The position numbers were made by a program, and so were the translations under genes. Of a stretch of 64,000 nt of DNA, positions 18,046 through 26,417 are shown one piece after another. The notes under the pieces are model-generated. The model saw only the letters and a list, made by a program, of their open reading frames with translations. It searched no databases and was not told the origin of the DNA. Source of the DNA: JADJNW01 sp964549655 (GTDB lineage: Bacteria > Bacteroidota > Bacteroidia > Chitinophagales > Saprospiraceae); NCBI GenBank assembly GCA_964549655.1, contig CAZJXN010000006.1, positions 1-64,000 on the forward strand, given 5' to 3'. How positions within the stretch are numbered: the first letter of the stretch is position 1; the number at the start of each line of letters is the position of its first letter.

Positions 18046-18555
18046 TTACTGATTTTTAGGTGCGCTCTGTTCTAATTTGTGATTAAATCTTTTCTTTAAT
18101 TGTCTATCTAATATCACAAAAAATAAATAACTAAATGAAATCATTGCTAACGTTGTAAAAACAGAAATGGGCAGTGCATTTAGTCGGTCTATAAAATTAG
18201 TTCCGATTCCATCATTATTTGAAGTAGTATTCACAGAAGTAGCTGCATAACCCAATAATCCCATTACAAAAATGACAAAACCTCCTAAAAATAATTTTAT
18301 CCATTTCGGATTTACCAGCGGCTCAATCGCTTTTTTATATAATTGCGGCAAGCTATCCATTACATTCATCACAAAACGCATAGACGGATGTTCCGGCTCC
18401 ATGTGCTGTAAAGTGCCCTGCAATTGCTGACGTGCTTGCAATTCCGCTTTAAATTCCATGTCGTCCGTCAGGCGACGCTGCAGCCATGTGCGCTCCTGCT
18501 CGCTTGCCTCGCCGTCAAGGTATTTCCACATCAATTGTTCGTCCTGTGGTGTCAT
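18046..18555 (-). CDS. Putative membrane anti-sigma factor
   Basis: A 169-residue protein with a cytoplasmic N-terminal region (MTPQDEQLMWKYLDGEASEQ, then a helix with ERTWLQRRL) that resembles the ASD of anti-sigma factors without a zinc motif, and two membrane helices (about 85-107 and 130-150). Its start overlaps the sigma factor stop by 4 bases (ATGA), the usual layout of a sigma/anti-sigma pair. Expected role: hold the ECF sigma factor at the inner membrane. The signal is unknown. Confidence 0.75.
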   Translation of the reverse strand: MTPQDEQLMWKYLDGEASEQERTWLQRRLTDDMEFKAELQARQQLQGTLQHMEPEHPSMRFVMNVMDSLPQLYKKAIEPLVNPKWIKLFLGGFVIFVMGLLGYAATSVNTTSNNDGIGTNFIDRLNALPISVFTTLAMISFSYLFFVILDRQLKKRFNHKLEQSAPKNQ

Positions 18556-19130
18556 AAAAAATCTTGAATTTCAGCTTTTAATTGTGTATTCAGATGTTCC
18601 CGAAGCACTTCTCGAATGCGATGCAATTTAGTTTTAATATTAGTCTCCGTCAAGCCCGTTATTTCTGAAATTTCTTTAATCGGCTTTTCATTCAAATAAA
18701 ATAAGGTAATCAAAACTGCGTCATCCGGTCGTAACTGATTGATTGCCAATTGTAACTGACTTTTTAAATCGCCGTGCTGGATGGTTTCTAACGGACTATC
18801 TTCCAAGTCTTCAATTTGCAAAAAGTTGTCATTATCATCCACCGAAGTGGTAACCAATTGCTTTTTTCGAGCCGTGTCAATCGCCGTTCGATACGTCACC
18901 GTGTAAAGCCAAGTACTAAATTTCGATTTTCGCTCGTAGCTGCCCAGCGTTTTATAGACTTTTACAAACACATCCTGCGCCACTTCTTCTGCTTCTTCCC
19001 GCGACCGCAAAATCTTGTGTGCAATGGTAAAAACGAAATGCTGATACCGCTCCACCAACTGCTGGAAAGCCGGTCGGCTGCCGCGCATCGTCGCCTCTAT
19101 CAATCGGATGTCTTGGTCTATTTGTTGCAT
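18552..19130 (-). CDS. ECF-type RNA polymerase sigma factor
   Basis: A 192-residue sigma-70 family factor of the ECF class. Region 2 spans about 20-90 with FTIAHKILRSREEAEEVAQDVF, and WLYTVTYRTAIDTARKK; region 4 spans about 125-180 with INQLRPDDAVLITLFYLNE and the helix-turn-helix SEITGLTETNIKTKLHRIR. It heads a two-gene unit with the anti-sigma gene. Its target promoters are not apparent in the window. Confidence 0.93.
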   Translation of the reverse strand: MQQIDQDIRLIEATMRGSRPAFQQLVERYQHFVFTIAHKILRSREEAEEVAQDVFVKVYKTLGSYERKSKFSTWLYTVTYRTAIDTARKKQLVTTSVDDNDNFLQIEDLEDSPLETIQHGDLKSQLQLAINQLRPDDAVLITLFYLNEKPIKEISEITGLTETNIKTKLHRIREVLREHLNTQLKAEIQDFL

Positions 19131-19267
19131 TCGTAAGTCCTCTCCTTAACAGATGCCACAATTTAAGTCATTCCCCCACGAAGCACCGCTTTATTTCGAC
19201 CTTTGACGATTGGAAATTGGATTGGGTTACAGAAATGGCCGATAAAGTTGTGATTGGGGATTAGTGA

Positions 19268-19367
19268 NNNNNNNNNNNNNNNNNNNNNNNNNNNNNNNNN
19301 NNNNNNNNNNNNNNNNNNNNNNNNNNNNNNNNNNNNNNNNNNNNNNNNNNNNNNNNNNNNNNNNNNN
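19268..19367. other. Assembly gap (100 N) beside a 21-bp tandem repeat
   Basis: Exactly 100 N, a conventional gap of unknown length. On its right side two copies of a 21-bp unit (ACATCTCACGTTTTACAAATT) follow directly; on the left is GTGATTGGGGATTAGTGA, the inverse of the CCCCAATCAC words on the right. The gap starts 61 bases after the stop of the MoxR-like gene, so a following gene could be lost here. Confidence 0.95.
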
Positions 19368-19428
19368 ACATCTCACGTTTTACAAATTACATCTCACGTT
19401 TTACAAATCCCCAATCACAAATCACAAT

Positions 19429-20910
19429 TTAATTATAATCTCCCTCATCAAACATACTGTCATCATTGAGCATATTGGCGAGTAAATCGCGGAAATTGAA
19501 GCTCGATTCCAGCATTTCTTTATTGATGACATTGAATTCTGCCAAGCCGTGCAGCGCGAGTTCCATGTAGGTGTACGCCTCGTCGCCTTTGAGATCGAGT
19601 GTTTCTTCTACCAATTTTCTTAAACCAGCGACTCCGTCCAAGACTTTTTTGTAATCTTTATCGCTCGCATCATTCAATAATTCAATCGCATTGCCACCGG
19701 AAAACCACGCTCGAATCGTGCCATACGGGTCTTTCTCGCGTCCTTTTTTGAGTTTATCGGGATTCGGAAAGTGATTGAGAAACATTTTTTTAATTGCTTC
19801 ATTCATCAGTGCTACCGCTACCGTTTCGGGTCCTTCTTGCTCGCCTTCGTACACGAGTTCTACCTTTCCGGTAATGGCTTGCACCACGCCGTTGAAGTCT
19901 ATAACCCGCGCCACCGTTGACTTTTCGCCATTTATTAGCATTCTTCGCTCGGCGGTACTTACGAGGTTTTCATAACCAGAAATACTCAAACGTGCGGACA
20001 CGCCACTTTTGTCATCTACCAAATCACTTTCGCGCGCTTCGAAGGGAATCATTTCCAACAGAATTTGCAGTAAATCAGGCACTTGTACCGTTTGGCGTTG
20101 TGCTTCTGCTAATTTTGCTTCCTGTTGTGTAATTTGCAGGGCAATTTCAATAGACTTCGGATAATGGGTCAAAATCTGACTTTCAATCCGGTCTTTCAAT
20201 GGTGTAATAATGCTGCCACGATTGGTATAATCCTCTGGATTGGCAGTAAATAAAAATTCAATATCCAATGGCAGCCGCAATTTAAAACCCCGAATTTGAA
20301 TATCCCCTTCCTGTAAAATATTAAATAACGACACTTGAATACGCGCTTGCAAATCGGGCAACTCATTGATAACGAAGATACTGCGATGCGCTCTTGGCAC
20401 CAATCCGAAGTGAATCACACGCTCATCCGCATACGACAATTTCAAGGTGGCGGCTTTAATCGGGTCTACATCGCCAATCAAATCGGCTACACTTACGTCT
20501 GGCGTTGCAAGTTTTTCTACATAGCGTTCATCCCGATGAATCCAAGCTACGGGCGTGTTGTCGCCATGCGCTGCGATTAAATCTATTGCAAAACGAGAAA
20601 TCGGATGTAAGGGGTCGTCATTCAACTCGCTACCTTCCACGATGGGCATATATTCATCCAACAAATTCACCAATAATCGTGCGATACGCGTCTTCGCCTG
20701 ACCGCGCAATCCGAGCAAGAGAATATTATGGCGCGACAAAATCGCCCGCTCAATATCCGGTAACACCGTTTGGTCAAAACCGAGAATACCTTCAAATACT
20801 TTTTCTTTCCGCTTTAATTTTTGAATCAAATTGGCACGCAGCTCTTCCTTAATTGATTTGGGTTGATAGCCACTTGCCTTGAGTTCACCTAAGGTTTTAC
20901 TTCTGTTCAT
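19429..20910 (-). CDS. MoxR-like AAA+ ATPase
   Basis: A 493-residue AAA+ ATPase of the MoxR/magnesium-chelatase-I class. The P-loop is GLRGQAKT (67-74), with Ala where many family members have Gly. The Walker B region reads IFVINELPDLQ, with Asn in place of the usual Asp; sensor 1 is FTANPEDYTNRG. C-terminal helices (about 290-490) form a lid. MoxR ATPases normally work with a von Willebrand A protein as chaperone-like pairs; none is seen, though the scaffold gap just downstream could hide it. I start at MNRSKTLGEL because the preceding codons come from repeat-like TTCCAATC DNA. The exact client is unknown. Confidence 0.85.
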   Translation of the reverse strand: MNRSKTLGELKASGYQPKSIKEELRANLIQKLKRKEKVFEGILGFDQTVLPDIERAILSRHNILLLGLRGQAKTRIARLLVNLLDEYMPIVEGSELNDDPLHPISRFAIDLIAAHGDNTPVAWIHRDERYVEKLATPDVSVADLIGDVDPIKAATLKLSYADERVIHFGLVPRAHRSIFVINELPDLQARIQVSLFNILQEGDIQIRGFKLRLPLDIEFLFTANPEDYTNRGSIITPLKDRIESQILTHYPKSIEIALQITQQEAKLAEAQRQTVQVPDLLQILLEMIPFEARESDLVDDKSGVSARLSISGYENLVSTAERRMLINGEKSTVARVIDFNGVVQAITGKVELVYEGEQEGPETVAVALMNEAIKKMFLNHFPNPDKLKKGREKDPYGTIRAWFSGGNAIELLNDASDKDYKKVLDGVAGLRKLVEETLDLKGDEAYTYMELALHGLAEFNVINKEMLESSFNFRDLLANMLNDDSMFDEGDYN

Positions 20911-21375
20911 CCTATTTTTTATTGGAATACTGGAATTTTGGAATAATTGGAATGATGGAAATTGAAATGATGGAGTAAGAAATACGCGTTTCCAATCTTT
21001 CTTATCCTCCAATCTTCCATTTTACGTTCCAAACAAAAACGTCCAAAAATGGAGATAGTTTTAAAAATAAGTGGAATTACTAAACTTATACGATTGATTG
21101 GCAGAATAATTTTATCGAAAAAATATTTTATGGGCTTTTGTAATCTCGCATGATTTCCAAATCTAATTTTAAAACAAAGCTCCCTTTAGCAATTTTTTAA
21201 CCCAATTAATTAAATACTCAATAATTTATTTTTTAAATCCCTAATATTCAATTTATTATACAACCCTTCTATTTTAACGCATATTCGTCTGCTATTGGCA
21301 CAACCCTTTTTACACCTGCACAAAAATGTTTTCCATTTGTTAGGGACTGTAATTTTTAAACCAAAAACTTTAATT
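20911..21375. other. Divergent intergenic region, repeat-like words only
   Basis: Separates the MoxR-like gene and the DUF4397 gene. Its first 110 bases contain GGAAT/TTCCAATC words that can pair imperfectly (left arm near 20940-20990, right arm near 20985-21020). The rest is AT-rich leader DNA. I see no gene. Confidence 0.5.
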
Positions 21376-22086
21376 ATGTTACAGACACTCGTAAAGAAGC
21401 ATTCCCTTTTGAGCCTCGTTGCACTCGCATTATTCGCCATGCTTTCGTTCACCGCTTGCGATGATAATGATGATGACGACAACAACAACGACCAAGCCCG
21501 CGTGCAGGTCGTACACGCATCACCCGACGCACCAGGTGTGGACATTTTGGTGGACAACAGCAAGGTGAACTCCAGCGCATTGGTGTACCCAAACAACACT
21601 GGCTATTTGGACGTGGCAGCTGGTGTACGCAACATCAAGGTGAACGCGACCGGTACCGCTACCTCTGTCATCAATGCCGATGTGACGTTTGAAAAAGACA
21701 AGAACTATAGCGTTTTCGCTATCAATCGTTTAGCGTCTATTGAAGCTGCAGTGCTTACGGATGACCTTACCGCACCTGCTGCCGGCAAGGCACACGTGCG
21801 CTTCATACACCTCAGCCCGGATGCGCCTGCGGTGGACATTACGACGACGACCGGTGCAATTGTCTTTGGTAATCGCGCTTTCAAATCGGCTACGGCGTTT
21901 ACGCCTTTGGATGCGGGTGCGTACAATTTGCAAGTGCGCGTGGCAGGTACCAGCACGGTGGCACTTACCATCCCGACGATTACGTTGCAAGCCGGTAAAA
22001 TTTACACGGTATTCGCAAGAGGATTATTGACACCGCCTTCAGGTAGTACCAATACGATTGGTGCGCAGATAATTGTGAATAACTAA
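21376..22086 (+). CDS. DUF4397 domain lipoprotein
   Basis: A 236-residue lipoprotein. The signal peptide ends at SFTAC (Cys28), followed by an Asp/Asn-rich linker (DDNDDDDNNND). Two DUF4397-type beta-sandwich modules follow: the first opens ARVQVVHASPDAPGVDILVD (about 40-130), the second AHVRFIHLSPDAPAVDITT (about 140-235). Such modules are seen in cell-surface proteins of many bacteria with no known activity. Start chosen at MLQTLVKK, directly before the hydrophobic segment. The gene is monocistronic and followed by a hairpin. Confidence 0.88.
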   Translation: MLQTLVKKHSLLSLVALALFAMLSFTACDDNDDDDNNNDQARVQVVHASPDAPGVDILVDNSKVNSSALVYPNNTGYLDVAAGVRNIKVNATGTATSVINADVTFEKDKNYSVFAINRLASIEAAVLTDDLTAPAAGKAHVRFIHLSPDAPAVDITTTTGAIVFGNRAFKSATAFTPLDAGAYNLQVRVAGTSTVALTIPTITLQAGKIYTVFARGLLTPPSGSTNTIGAQIIVNN

Positions 22087-22103
22087 AATATGGTGTAAGA
22101 GGT

Positions 22104-22155
22104 AAGCCACAAGCTGCAAGTAAAATATCTTGTTTCTTGTGGCTTGCCGCTTTTT
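22104..22155 (+). terminator. Hairpin terminator after the DUF4397 gene
   Basis: AAGCCACAAG pairs with CTTGTGGCTT around a 22-base AT-rich loop and is followed by GCCGCTTTTT. It ends next to the stop of the convergent LytTR gene, so may serve both. Confidence 0.65.
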
Positions 22156-22900
22156 ATAAGCGATTTCTATTGATCATATCCAACAGCTCATCCCGATAAT
22201 TTTTGCCGACGGGCAGGTGCTTGGCTTGTCCTTTTTCCATGACTTCTACCATGTTGCCTACGATGGCGGCGATTCGACCGATGTTGACGATGTAAGAGCG
22301 ATGAATGCGTTTGAATAAATTCGATGGTAACTTATCTTCCAAGCTTTTCATTGTTTGCAAGGTGATGACACGACTATTTTCAAGGCGAATAATGACGTAA
22401 TCTTTTAAACCTTCAATGTAAAGGATTTCACTAAAATTGACTTTGATGAGTTTTTTATCGGCTTTTACAAAAATATAATCGGGTCCCTCTTCTTCTGCGC
22501 CTGCGTGATGCGCTCCCCCACCTACGGGCGATTCTTTACGTTGCAAATCAAGTTGGTCTACCGCTTTATTCACAGATTTCATAAAACGCTCCAGCGAAAT
22601 AGGTTTAAGTAAATAATCCAAGGCATTTAATTCAAATCCTTCAATTGCATAATTAGAATAGGCTGTTGTAAAAATAACGAGTGGCGGTTTCGATAAAGTT
22701 TTCAGAAAGTCAATACCGGTGAGCTGTGGCATTTGGATGTCCAAAAACATGAGGTCAATAGGAGTGCTTTTCAGCACTTCGTTTGCCTCAAAAGCGTTAT
22801 TGCATTTTTTGACGAGTTTTAGTTCAGGTACTTTTTCTATGTAAGTTTCCAGTACATCCTGTGCTAATGGCTCGTCGTCTACAATAATTACATTCATCAT
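22154..22900 (-). CDS. LytTR-type response regulator
   Basis: A 248-residue two-component regulator. Receiver domain: acidic pair in IIVDDEP, phospho-acceptor Asp54 in MFLDIQMP, Thr in IFTTAYSNYAIEGFELNALDYLLKP with Lys near 104. A linker (residues about 125-150, rich in Gly, Ala and His) leads to a LytTR DNA-binding domain (YIFVKADKKLIKVNFSEILY, HRSYIVNI). I use the MMNVIIVDDEP start, the family norm; a longer form would overlap the kinase gene but starts in poor sequence. It pairs with the LytS-type kinase 94 bases upstream. Targets unknown. Confidence 0.93.
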   Translation of the reverse strand: MMNVIIVDDEPLAQDVLETYIEKVPELKLVKKCNNAFEANEVLKSTPIDLMFLDIQMPQLTGIDFLKTLSKPPLVIFTTAYSNYAIEGFELNALDYLLKPISLERFMKSVNKAVDQLDLQRKESPVGGGAHHAGAEEEGPDYIFVKADKKLIKVNFSEILYIEGLKDYVIIRLENSRVITLQTMKSLEDKLPSNLFKRIHRSYIVNIGRIAAIVGNMVEVMEKGQAKHLPVGKNYRDELLDMINRNRL

Positions 22901-22994
22901 AGGGAAAGATTTGAGTAAAGTTGGTAATTTTTTTTTGAAAAATTGCTTTTCATAAAGCTCAAAATAGCAGCGTATTGCCGAATAATATTCGGCA

Positions 22995-24092
22995 CTACGT
23001 TGCGCCATCCAAATCTAAGTAAAAATTGACAGTGTAGGTGCGTGGCGTGTCTTCTATTTTCAACTCATACTGTTTGGGGTACAAAATATCCAAGCGGCGA
23101 CGCACATTCACTAAACCAATACCCCCGCTACGCCGATGTTCTTGTAAGGGCAACGATTCTGCTTTACTGTTTTCACAAATAAAATTAATTCTATTTTCAT
23201 CTACTATCAAGTGCATATTTACAAAACCTCTCGAAATCTGATTGTTCAAGCCGTGTTTAAAACTATTTTCAATAAAGGGCACAAACATCAAGGGCGCGAT
23301 TTGTTGGTCGCTGATATGTCCTTCTACTTCAAAATTAATCTCCACATTTTGTCCCTGTCGCAGTTTTTCCAAATCCAAATAATTGCGGATGTAATGCACT
23401 TCGTTGCTCAATGGCACTTGTTTTTCATTACACTCATACAACATATAGCGCATCATTTCCGACAATTTTATTACAATTTCTGGTGCTTTTTCTGATTTTT
23501 TTAAAGTCAAGGCGTATAAACTATTCAAAGTATTAAATAAAAAGTGTGGATTGATTTGGGATTTTAGAAAACGTAATTCCGACTGCATCGTACGGGTCTC
23601 CAATTCTTGTTTCTCGCGGGCATTGCGCACCCAATCGGTAATGATTTTTACAACGGTAGAAGAGCCTGCAATCAAAAACATAAATAAAAAATACCAATTT
23701 TGGTTTTCAATCAAATTGTCCTGCGCATTGGGCATTGCCGAAAATTTAAAGTAAAAAGCAATCATTTTCAACGGTGTAAGAATGAGTGCTGCCAGCAATA
23801 ATAATCCGCAATAAGTTAAAAATTTATTTTTACTTAAATAATTGGGAATCAGATAGAAGAAGTTAAAATAAACAATCACTGCATAAAAGAAAACATTAAT
23901 AATTTCATTACTCAGTGTGAAGAAAAAGCCTTGTTTGTAGCGCATACTTTCCCATTCTACAATGGTCAATAGCAAAAGCAGTCCCAGCCAAAACAGGGAA
24001 TTATACACGAGCCGCTGGGAAAAAAAACCAATGAGCCGCGTGCGCCAGCGATGACTTAAAAGCGTTTCCACGTTGTATCCAACTGTAACCAT
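22995..24092 (-). CDS. LytS/YehU-type sensor histidine kinase
   Basis: A 365-residue membrane kinase. Four hydrophobic segments fill residues about 30-150 with no recognised sensor domain; a short coiled coil (REKQELETRTMQSELRFLK) leads to the His_kinase domain with His183 in SQINPHFLFNTLNSLYAL. The ATPase part has NSFKHGL, and GGIGLVNVRRRLDILYP as G box. It precedes its LytTR regulator on the same strand. In Bacteroidota such pairs are very common and seldom characterised; the stimulus cannot be read from the sequence. Confidence 0.92.
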   Translation of the reverse strand: MVTVGYNVETLLSHRWRTRLIGFFSQRLVYNSLFWLGLLLLLTIVEWESMRYKQGFFFTLSNEIINVFFYAVIVYFNFFYLIPNYLSKNKFLTYCGLLLLAALILTPLKMIAFYFKFSAMPNAQDNLIENQNWYFLFMFLIAGSSTVVKIITDWVRNAREKQELETRTMQSELRFLKSQINPHFLFNTLNSLYALTLKKSEKAPEIVIKLSEMMRYMLYECNEKQVPLSNEVHYIRNYLDLEKLRQGQNVEINFEVEGHISDQQIAPLMFVPFIENSFKHGLNNQISRGFVNMHLIVDENRINFICENSKAESLPLQEHRRSGGIGLVNVRRRLDILYPKQYELKIEDTPRTYTVNFYLDLDGAT

Positions 24093-24222
24093 AGTATCGG
24101 CAAAACAAACTTTTTCAGCGTCAAAATAGGAATAAATTCGATAAATGCACTCATCTCATGGAACTATTACAATTGGCAACGGGTTCTCTTTGACTTGGCT
24201 GTGAAAGGCGGAGATTTTTATG

Positions 24223-24230
24223 TACTTTTG
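24223..24230 (+). promoter_or_regulatory. Candidate -7 box for the pterin synthase gene
   Basis: TACTTTTG matches TAnnTTTG and is followed by GCG, a frequent Bacteroidota context. It lies about 60 bases before the chosen ATG. The nearest TTG elements are 25 and 30 bases upstream, more than the usual 19-21. Confidence 0.45.
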
Positions 24231-24290
24231 CGCGAAAAAATCCATGTACTGAGTACCGAGTACTTTGTACTAAGAAAATCGTACTTCGAG

Positions 24291-24704
24291 ATGGTTTATT
24301 TAACAAGACGGGAAACGTTTAATGCGGCGCACAAGCTCTGGGTGGATGCTTGGAGCGTGGAGGATAATATCACGGCTTTCGGCAAATGCTCGAATAAAAA
24401 CTGGCATGGGCATAACTATGAATTATTTGTAACGGTGAAAGGCAAGCCCGACCCAACGACCGGTTTTGTAATGGATGTAAAAAAACTCAGCCAACTCATC
24501 AAGCAGTGTATCACTGAAAAAGTAGACCACAGCAACCTCAATCTGGATGTGGATTTTATTCCAAAAGGGCTACAACCTACCACCGAAAATCTGGCAATTC
24601 TTTTTTGGCAACAACTGGAGCCGCATCTCGAAGGATGTAACTTGCATTGTATCAAATTACACGAAACCGAAAATATTTTTGTAGAATATTATGGGGAATC
24701 GTAA
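24291..24704 (+). CDS. 6-pyruvoyltetrahydropterin synthase-like protein (COG0720)
   Basis: A 137-residue tunnelling-fold enzyme acting on dihydroneopterin triphosphate. Zinc ligands: His14 in NAAHKL, His39 and His41 in HGH. The catalytic Cys33 is placed as C-x5-HGH (GKCSNKNWHGHNYEL), the pattern of animal-type 6-pyruvoyltetrahydropterin synthase, not the C-x3-HGH of QueD. A 6-carboxytetrahydropterin synthase role in queuosine synthesis remains possible. It is followed after 68 bases by FolE, which makes its substrate. I start at MVYLTRRETF; upstream in-frame codons overlap the putative promoter. Confidence 0.88.
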   Translation: MVYLTRRETFNAAHKLWVDAWSVEDNITAFGKCSNKNWHGHNYELFVTVKGKPDPTTGFVMDVKKLSQLIKQCITEKVDHSNLNLDVDFIPKGLQPTTENLAILFWQQLEPHLEGCNLHCIKLHETENIFVEYYGES

Positions 24705-24707
24705 GCG

Positions 24708-24747
24708 GTGAGAGGTGAAACGTGCTCTCTCCCGTTTCACCTCTCAC
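24708..24747 (+). terminator. Perfect 15-bp hairpin between the pterin synthase gene and folE
   Basis: GTGAGAGGTGAAACG pairs with CGTTTCACCTCTCAC around a 10-base loop. Only a weak T run (CTTCTCCC) follows. It may attenuate rather than fully stop transcription into folE. Confidence 0.6.
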
Positions 24748-24772
24748 TTCTCCCTTTAAAATCAGATACCCA

Positions 24773-25369
24773 ATGATAGAAACGCGCACCGATGAATTCA
24801 GCAGTTTGGAACTCCAACATCTCACCGAAAGTTACGAAACTATTCTTACCAATATAGGTGAAAATCCGCAGCGCGAAGGCTTACTTAAAACGCCCGAACG
24901 CGCCGCCAAAGCAATGCAATTTCTCACACAAGGCTACACGCAGGATGCTGAATCTATCCTTCGCTCCGCTATGTTTCACGAGGATTACAGCGAAATGGTT
25001 ATTGTGAAAGACATCGAAGTGTACTCTATGTGTGAGCATCACTTGCTGCCTTTTTTTGGCAAAGCGCACGTGGCGTATATCCCGAATGGCTATATTGTGG
25101 GCTTGAGTAAAATTCCGCGCGTCATTGATGTGTTTGCGCGGCGTTTGCAGGTGCAGGAGCGCCTCACGCACGAGATTCTGCATTGCATTCAAAATACTTT
25201 GAATCCGCTGGGTGCGGCAGTCGTCATTGAAGCGAAACATATGTGCATGATGATGCGCGGCGTACAAAAACAAAATTCCCTGACCACGACTTCTGCCTTC
25301 ACCGGCGAATTTCAGCGCGTAGAAACCCGCAGCGAGTTTTTGACTTTGATTGGACATTATTTGCACTAA
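24773..25369 (+). CDS. folE: GTP cyclohydrolase I
   Basis: A 198-residue FolE, converting GTP to 7,8-dihydroneopterin triphosphate, first step for folate, biopterin and queuosine. Zinc ligands Cys87 and His90 in SMCEHHLLPFFG and Cys158 in KHMCMMMRG are all present, along with GLSKIPRVID and the C-terminal TRSEFLTLI. Length is that of the homodecameric family. I start at MIETRTDEF, since upstream codons fall inside the hairpin at 24708-24747. Its neighbour on the left consumes its product. Confidence 0.95.
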   Translation: MIETRTDEFSSLELQHLTESYETILTNIGENPQREGLLKTPERAAKAMQFLTQGYTQDAESILRSAMFHEDYSEMVIVKDIEVYSMCEHHLLPFFGKAHVAYIPNGYIVGLSKIPRVIDVFARRLQVQERLTHEILHCIQNTLNPLGAAVVIEAKHMCMMMRGVQKQNSLTTTSAFTGEFQRVETRSEFLTLIGHYLH

Positions 25370-25372
25370 ACC

Positions 25373-25443
25373 GGAGGATGGGAGGATAGGAATATAGGAG
25401 GATGTCAACGTCGCGCTCCTATATTCCCGTCCTCCCATCCTCC
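25373..25443 (+). terminator. Long purine-rich hairpin between folE and fabD
   Basis: Arms of 28 bases (25373-25400 and 25416-25443) pair with two mismatches around a 15-base loop. The left arm is built of GGAGGATGGGAGGATAGG words and the right arm of their complements. No T run follows, and the fabD start lies 13 bases downstream. Confidence 0.6.
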
Positions 25444-25456
25444 CATCCTCCTAAAA

Positions 25457-26338
25457 ATGAAAGCATACTTATTTCCCGGTCAAGCCTCTCAATTTGAAGG
25501 CATGGGAAAAGACCTGTACGAAAGCTCCGAACTGGCGAAAAATCTGTTGGAACAAGCCAATGAAATTCTCGGCTTTCGCATCACCGATGTGATGTTTGAA
25601 GGCTCGATGGAAGATTTAAAACAAACGAGAATTACGCAACCAGCGGTTTTTTTACATTCGATTGTAAAAGCAAAACTGGCAGGTGGGCATTTCCAACCAG
25701 AAGCCGTAGCCGGACACTCGCTGGGAGAATTTTCTGCACTCGTGGCAGCGCAGGCCTTGAGTTTTGAAGATGGTTTAAAATTGGTGTATCAACGCGCCTT
25801 GGCGATGCAGGAGGCTTGTGAAATAGAACCAAGCACAATGGCTGCGATTTTAGGTTTGGAAGATGAAGTGGTTGAAAACACCATTGCCGAAATTACAGAT
25901 GAAATCGTAGTAGCAGCAAATTATAATTGTCCCGGACAACTCGTCATTTCCGGCTCGGTACGCGGGATTCAAATCGCAGTAGAAAAACTTACAGCAGCAG
26001 GTGCCAAACGAGCGATTGTACTCGAAGTAGGCGGCGCATTTCACTCGCCTTTTATGCAACCGGCACAAGATAAATTGCAACGAGCCATTGAAAATACGAT
26101 TATAAAAAGCCCGATTTGTCCGATTTATCAAAATGTAAATGCCTTGCCGGAACGCAATTCTGATATGATTAAACAAAACCTCATTACACAACTCACTGCT
26201 CCTGTACGCTGGACGCAAACCATCCAAAATATGCTTCAAGATGGCATTATAGAATTTATAGAAGTAGGCGGCACGGGAAAAGTATTACAAGGGTTTGTAA
26301 AGAAAGTAGATAAAAGCGCGATTACATCGGCACTTTAG
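25457..26338 (+). CDS. fabD: Malonyl-CoA:ACP transacylase
   Basis: A 293-residue FabD that loads malonyl groups onto acyl carrier protein for fatty-acid synthesis. Opening AYLFPGQASQFEGMGKDL, nucleophile Ser88 in AGHSLGEFSAL, Arg113 in YQRALAM, and His196 in GGAFHSPFM are all in place. The family usually sits near fabH/fabG; here fabH is 23 kb away. The stop codon overlaps the left arm of the following hairpin. Confidence 0.95.
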   Translation: MKAYLFPGQASQFEGMGKDLYESSELAKNLLEQANEILGFRITDVMFEGSMEDLKQTRITQPAVFLHSIVKAKLAGGHFQPEAVAGHSLGEFSALVAAQALSFEDGLKLVYQRALAMQEACEIEPSTMAAILGLEDEVVENTIAEITDEIVVAANYNCPGQLVISGSVRGIQIAVEKLTAAGAKRAIVLEVGGAFHSPFMQPAQDKLQRAIENTIIKSPICPIYQNVNALPERNSDMIKQNLITQLTAPVRWTQTIQNMLQDGIIEFIEVGGTGKVLQGFVKKVDKSAITSAL

Positions 26339-26402
26339 GAGGATGGGAGGATAGGAAGATGGGATCATCAAAAGCGGAATCCTCCTATTTTCCCATCCTC
26401 CT
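26337..26402. terminator. Purine-rich hairpin between convergent fabD and the outer-membrane barrel gene
   Basis: AGGAGGATGGGAGGATAGGA pairs with the segment 26383-26402 with two mismatches; the loop is 26 bases. It uses the same words as the hairpin at 25373-25443. It lies between two converging genes and likely serves both. Confidence 0.6.
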
Positions 26403-26417
26403 ATCTTACTATCCTCT

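Noticed and set aside
19153..19264. Protein-like words in two frames (MPQFKSFPHEAPLYFDL, then WKLDWVTEMADKVVIGD) upstream of the first gap
   Set aside because: They need a frameshift, lie in the sigma factor leader, and the last part is the intergenic GTGATTGGGGATT repeat.
22901..23008. Longer form of the LytTR regulator overlapping the kinase gene
   Set aside because: The extra 36 residues are not receiver-like; MMNVIIVDDEP is the normal start.
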